From Taxillus chinensis (Eukaryota > Streptophyta > Magnoliopsida > Santalales > Loranthaceae), in assembly GCA_023512835.1 (NCBI GenBank), contig CM042091.1, positions 42,856,107-42,920,106 on the forward strand: a DNA stretch of 64,000 bases, read 5' to 3'. Shown here piece after piece: positions 59,263 to 64,000 of this stretch. The translations under genes and the position numbers were made by a program. The stretch's first letter is position 1; every line of letters begins with the position of its first letter. The notes beneath the pieces are model-generated. The model saw only the letters and a program-made list of their open reading frames with translations. It was not told the origin of the DNA and ran no database searches.

Positions 59263-61422
59263 TGTCACGCTCCCAAATTCCAGGGAACCCAGAACCAGGA
59301 ACATGACTTCCCCTTGCCTGCACCCAAAAGGTCAAGGGGTTGGTGACTAACACCAATAGAGACTACACCGCGGGTGCTATCTCAATCATGCAACCCTGTA
59401 CAGTCATACATCAAGGGTAATCCTGTACTTTCCCATATATTATCATGCATACAATGAGTCAAACAGATACAGACATCACATCACAAACAGTATGCAAATA
59501 CAAATGTCCACGGACCCATGTCCGGGATACAACACATAATACAATACAAAATACAGTACTCATACATCAGAGTAGTGGGCACGTCCTCCTGGAAGAAAGT
59601 CCTCCACTAGTCTCGGGTCACACCTGAAAAGGGGAAATAACAATTAGGAGTGAGCGACAAGTTCAGTAGGTGACCCCAATACTCCACATCATGCAAACAT
59701 ACAAGTCTATGCTACATGCTCTGTGTACTCGTGCACTGTGTAGTGTGCATAATCATCAAGACTCAACCTGCAAACAAACATCAGGACCCATCCTGTCCAC
59801 ACAGGATAGCCTGTTCACGATCCTCCATGGGATCCCAGCTCAGGGCACTCAGCCCTAGCTCCACAAGCTCAACAGCTCACTTAGGCCTTAGCCTGTCCAC
59901 AGCGCAATATGCCCGGCCACAGTCGCCACACAGGCCGGCCATCGGCGCATATGCCTGCCACGCCAACCACATAGCACCATCGGTGCATCACGGTGAGAAC
60001 CCAACAAGTCATGGAACCTAAGTCCCAAATCCACAAACCAATCATACCAACACCAATATGGTCTTAAGGTGTACAACACTCCCTTTAGAACTATAGCCAG
60101 TCTTCACAAGTCGATCCTCATTCCTTGACTAAGGAAGGAGATACCCATAGCAGCTATTTTCTTGCAATAAAAAGTCCCGACATTGGGTTCCCATATCATA
60201 AATAAGATAATCTGATTTTTGGGGATTTTTCTGAGATGTCTAACCCCACTTTCCAAAAATTCACCGCTACGAAAAATTGGATTTTTTTGAGATTTTATAC
60301 TAAATCCCAATTTTCACATTTTGAAGGAGTGGGAATTAATTTTTCTAGTATTTTTCTTTGAATCCAAATGGGGGGTATTTCGTTATTTACATTGTAACTT
60401 ACGTATAATACTTACATGTGGAGAGGCATAATGGTTTACAATGTAAATGTCCAGTGCAGTGCAGTTGCACTGCTGCAGAACACTACTGTGGATTGATGCT
60501 GTGGAAACACTGCTGCGGAGCGATGCTATGGAAACACTACTGCGAAGCGATGCTACGGATCACTGCTGCTGATCCGGACTACTGATCCGGTCTAACGAAG
60601 CTGCTGACTCCACAGCTTCTGATTACGAAGCTGTTGACTCCATAGCTGCTGACTACGAACTTCGACCCTACAACTCGCCCAGGGTACTATCCATCATCGT
60701 TTTTGGCCTATTTTTTGTCTACAATCAACCCAGCAACCCCCAGGCACTCACAAACACGCGTTTTACTAAACATAGTACAAACTTACATCCCCAAACTGAT
60801 ATAAATCAATTCTTACCCACAGATCTTATGATAAACCATTAGATCTAACCCAAAAATTGAGTTTTTCCCAAAACCTAGGGTTCATGCTCAAATTCATATA
60901 TCATGATAAATTCATGCATATTCAAAGACAGAATTGAGATAAGAGGTTCAAGGACACCTACCTAGGAAGATTATTTGCGATCCACAAGCTCCAATCGCCC
61001 CAAAATCACCAAGGGAAGCTCTTCACCTTCCCTCTCTCTCTCTTGCTCAAACACACACGCACTAAGCAAATTAAAGGAATAAAGCAGTTTCTTAATTATT
61101 TATACTGCCGCTAATAATTGGCCTCCCAGCAATAATTGACCTCCCGAGGTCACGAACTCCAAATTGAGCCCAATTACTGCCAAAACGCTCGAAATGATGA
61201 GCACAACACTAAGTAGATATTATCACACTCAAATGACCGCCCAAATGCAAAGTCAACCAATAAACCCCGAAAAGTTAATAATCGGGTCAAATGGGGCCCC
61301 GACTCGGAATCAGGCCCAGGTACAGTCAAAATGCTCGACATCGATGACTACACTACCGTCTAGATAGTTGCATGCCCATAAAATGGCTATCGCTCAACAC
61401 TACCCAAATACGAGTCTTTACA
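59263..61422 (-). mobile_element. Solo LTR, gypsy-type (Tekay-like), 5-bp TSD AGGGA, inside SIRE gag
   Basis: Minus strand from TGTAAAGACTCG at 61422 to TTGGGAGCGTGACA at 59263, 2160 bp, with AGGGA at 59258-59262 and 61423-61427. It is of the same subfamily as 33407-35746 and 1-955. TATAAATA at 61097-61104 on the minus strand. The two gag halves join in frame across one copy of the TSD. It differs in length from 33407-35746 mainly in the CCGGACTACTG/CTGCGGAGC-type repeat zone around 60470-60620. Confidence 0.94.
61097..61104 (-). promoter_or_regulatory. TATA box of the solo LTR in SIRE gag
   Basis: GTATAAATAAT on the minus strand, about 320 bp from the LTR 5' end; conserved in the three related copies. 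Confidence 0.55.
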
Positions 61423-63252
61423 AGGGAAGTCAGTCCCGGATGTAAAACATCATTTGTGTTCTCAGACAGGATTTTGAGAGCTTCATGCATAAACCTGGTA
61501 AATCCTTCGAAAGCATCTATTGGAGATTTAGCAAGCTCATACTCGACTTGAAAACTGTCAATGAGTGTTACACTGACTTTCAAATAAATGATAAGTTCTT
61601 CCGCTTCTTGTCAGATCGTTACTACTCCAAGCAACTCCAGATGCAGGCCACACAGAACTGGATGTATGCTCCCATGGAGGTAATCTACGGAGAGCTATGA
61701 ACTCATGAGGTCAAGTTTAAATACTTTGATCGAGATGAGAAAATAACTCAAAAAGAAAAGGGGGTAGCTTTTAAAGCTAGGGAATGTCCGAGCATATAGC
61801 AGGAGGATGATACGAAAAAGTCAGAAAACTTTGACTCCGACTTAGAGGAGATAACCATTCTTCTCAAATCCTTTGAGAGGATTCTAAGGAAGAGACGAAA
61901 GGGATGCAAGGAAGGATCCTCCTCATCTGCCAAAAGGAAAGAGAGACCGGAGTCTTCTTCCCAAGACTACTACAAATGTGGGAAACCGGGTCACTATGCC
62001 AAGGAGTGCAAAGCAAAATCCAAGGTGGTAGACAAGAGTAACAAGGACAAACCCCGACGCTCCACCTCTAAAAACTCCAAGAATAAGAGGAAGATGCTCG
62101 TCTCCAAGTATGACAGTGGCACGGAAGAAGAGAAGGAATCCTCTAATGACGAGTCAACCGTAAAGGCAAATGTTTGCCCTATAACAAATATTGAGGTACC
62201 TTTTATCTCTGAGCTTATAAGTAAATTAGAATATCTTACTGCTAAATGTGATCACGAAAAGAATGAGAAATTAATAATTATTCAAATGTAAAAAGACATG
62301 AGTGGATAGGCTAAACGTCTTGAACTAACCATTTCCAATCTAGAAAAGGACTTAGCCAATCTTAGGAGTAAAAAGGTTTTGTATCATGATCTTAGAGCTA
62401 AAAACCATTTACTCAACACCAACTTAAATGACCTAACTGTAAATTTAAATAGACTTGAAAATGAACTTGAAAAGGAAAAGAAATAAATCGTAAGTGGCTA
62501 AAATCAGGGGAAATAACTTCTACGTTTAGAACTGATCCGGATAATACTCAAGTCAAACCAAGCCTAGGTTCTGAAGAATCCACCTCCACACATGTTACTA
62601 AGTGCCCCTCGGACTTCACTCCTAAACTAACCAACCTATATCTTATTAGTACATTTAAACCGTTGGATGATATGTTTCGGTGGCACCATAGTATATAATT
62701 ATGGAGTAGATCGATGCTGTTACTATGCTCCCCAAAGCAGTAGCACCCATTCCTAATGATGAAGGGGAGACTCCTGTAGTTAAAGTCGAAACTGTAGCAC
62801 CCAGAAAGAAAGAAAAGGCTAAGGCTGACGCATCTAGGGCTAAGAGCGCGTCACTCAATCCCAAAGGATTAGGCCTTAGAGAACAAGGAGGCAAACATGT
62901 AAAATCAAAGAAATTTGTTATCCCCTGTTCCCACTCTACACCATAGTGTATGCTCAATCTGTAGAGAAATAGGTCATTACCACTATGAGTGTTAGATTTT
63001 GTATGATGACTGGTTATGTAACCAAGCTCACATCAATAATAAAAACCAATTGATTAAAAAGGATTTCTCAAGCAAACCAAAGTCAAAATCCAAAAGGAGT
63101 CTTTCACCCAAGAAATCTCAAATCAGAGACTTAAAAGAATCAAACAAAGTAAAAACAATATGAAAAGCTAAAGTGCCTCACAAGGCTAACTCTAAAAATG
63201 TTGTCTTTGTTACTACTTCTCTTAACCACTCAAAATAAGTTTGAGCACCAAA

Positions 63253-64000
63253 AGTGTAAACTATTGTCTTGCAGGAGCATCTCTAGAATTCACTCCCAAC
63301 CCACTTGAAGTCAAAGATAAATCAAAGTAAGTGGATACTTGATAGTGGATACTCAGGACATATGACGTGTGACAAATCTCTACTCGTAAATATCACTGAC
63401 AAACGAGGACCATCTGTCTCATATGGTGGCAATAGTAAAGGTAAGACTGTGGGGTATGTCACTTTAACTAACGATTGTGTATCAATAACAAAGGTTGCAT
63501 TAGTCGAAGGTGATAAGCATAATCTACTAAGTGTCAGTAATTTATGTAACAAAGGATTCACTGTTTCATTCCTGTTCAACACCTACACAGTCGCAGAAAC
63601 TAAATCCAGAGATATTAAGTTATCTGGATCAAGAGATGAGGACATATACTCGGTGATCTTAAGAAATCATTCTTCTGGTCCTGTATGCTTCCTCACTAAA
63701 GCATCACATGAAGAAAGTTGGCCATGGCACAAGCGGTGTGCACACTTAAATTTCAAAACTTTGTCTAAATTAGCATCACTTGATTTGGTCACTGGATTTC
63801 CCAAACTTCAATACTCCATAGAATCTCTCTATCGAGAATGTTAACTTGGCAAGCAAACCAAGCATAGTTTTAAGAGCAAATCTGTTAGTTCTATAACTAC
63901 TCCACTACAACTTCTTCACATGGACCTCTGTGGTCCCATTTCAGTTGCTTCACTTACTGGTGCGAGATATACCCTTGTGGTTATCAATGATTTCACCAGA
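63253..64000 (+). pseudogene. SIRE-type pol start (protease and integrase N-terminus), second copy
   Basis: Protease WILDSGYSGHMTCDKS near 63336-63380 with DSG intact; DKHNLLSVSNLCNKGF; pre-integrase WPWHKRCAHLNFKTLSKLASL at 63720-63780; integrase zinc-finger region then a stop (TAA at 63842-63844, where the first copy has CAA); HMDLCGPIS near 63917-63945 and the first integrase catalytic region at the window edge. In-frame stops before the protease at 63257 and 63284. Continues outside the window. Confidence 0.88.

Larger units (their letters stand above)
58850..63252 (+). pseudogene. SIRE-type gag, second copy, split by a solo LTR
   Basis: Pieces match the first element's gag: TNEERAYQFTNEKALAYIMSSL near 59120-59180, then the solo LTR, then GKSFESIYWRFSKLILDLKTVN at 61497-61562 and the rest to 63252. 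The first zinc knuckle has lost its first Cys (TAC at 61968-61970; reads YYKCGKPGHYAKEC), while the second is intact as CSICREIGHYHYEC (62951-62992). Numerous in-frame stops, e.g. 62289-62291 and 62993-62995. The frame ends APKV-stop exactly as in the first copy. Confidence 0.88.
57475..64000 (+). mobile_element. Second SIRE-type Ty1/copia element, 5' half, runs off the window
   Basis: Same lineage as 42254-56770 but plus sense and more diverged. 5' LTR 57475-58731, PBS at 58734, gag (interrupted by the solo LTR 59263-61422), protease and the start of integrase at the window edge. The preceding AAAAT (57470-57474) would be the target duplication; its partner is outside. Stops in gag, in the gag-protease junction and in integrase (CAA to TAA at 63842) show it is dead. 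Confidence 0.88.

Overview
This is a nuclear segment of a flowering-plant genome, probably a eudicot. It has interrupted plant genes with GT-AG introns, an AT-rich background, and a dense pile-up of Ty1/copia and Ty3/gypsy-type LTR retrotransposons, MITE-like elements and an endogenous plant pararetrovirus. No bacterial, organellar or CRISPR features were seen. Everything was read by eye; no alignments, identities or database searches were computed.

Layout. 1-3.8 kb: a minus-sense gypsy-type LTR nested in a plus-sense LTR of the same kind, itself inside a decayed copia pol. 3.8-4.4 kb: a frameshifted remnant of a BOI-type E3 ligase gene. 4.74-8.95 kb: an apparently intact ten-exon plastid cysteine-synthase-family gene most like CS26 (S-sulfocysteine synthase). 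10.98-12.53 kb: a two-exon VMA21-like gene that lacks the first transmembrane segment. 12.5-27.5 kb: the VMA21 tail and the intergenic DNA towards SKIP24 occur three times in diverged form, separated by a copia remnant, a gypsy RT scrap, a TRIM-like element and a hAT-type MITE. The block ends with an intact four-exon minus-strand F-box gene of the SKIP24 type; a decayed copy of its last two exons lies at about 23 kb.

27.5-38.1 kb is repeat-rich non-coding DNA, including a Tat/Ogre-like gypsy LTR split by a 2.34-kb solo LTR. 38.2-57.5 kb is a broken endogenous caulimovirid (protease, reverse transcriptase and RNase H on the minus strand). It is split by a 2.6-kb solo LTR and by a 14.5-kb SIRE-type copia element (42254-56770) that has both LTRs, PBS, PPT, a 5-bp target-site duplication, gag, pol and an env-like ORF. 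That element is itself hit by another solo LTR. A second SIRE-type element, in the opposite orientation, starts at 57475 and runs off the window; its gag is cut by a fourth solo LTR.

The host genes do not form a pathway together. CS26 acts in plastid sulfur metabolism, VMA21 in ER assembly of the V-ATPase, and SKIP24 in SCF ubiquitin ligases. Their proximity is ordinary plant gene order. The structure of interest is the insertion stratigraphy: five insertions (four solo LTRs and one complete element) carry matching 5-bp target duplications and so can be placed in relative order.
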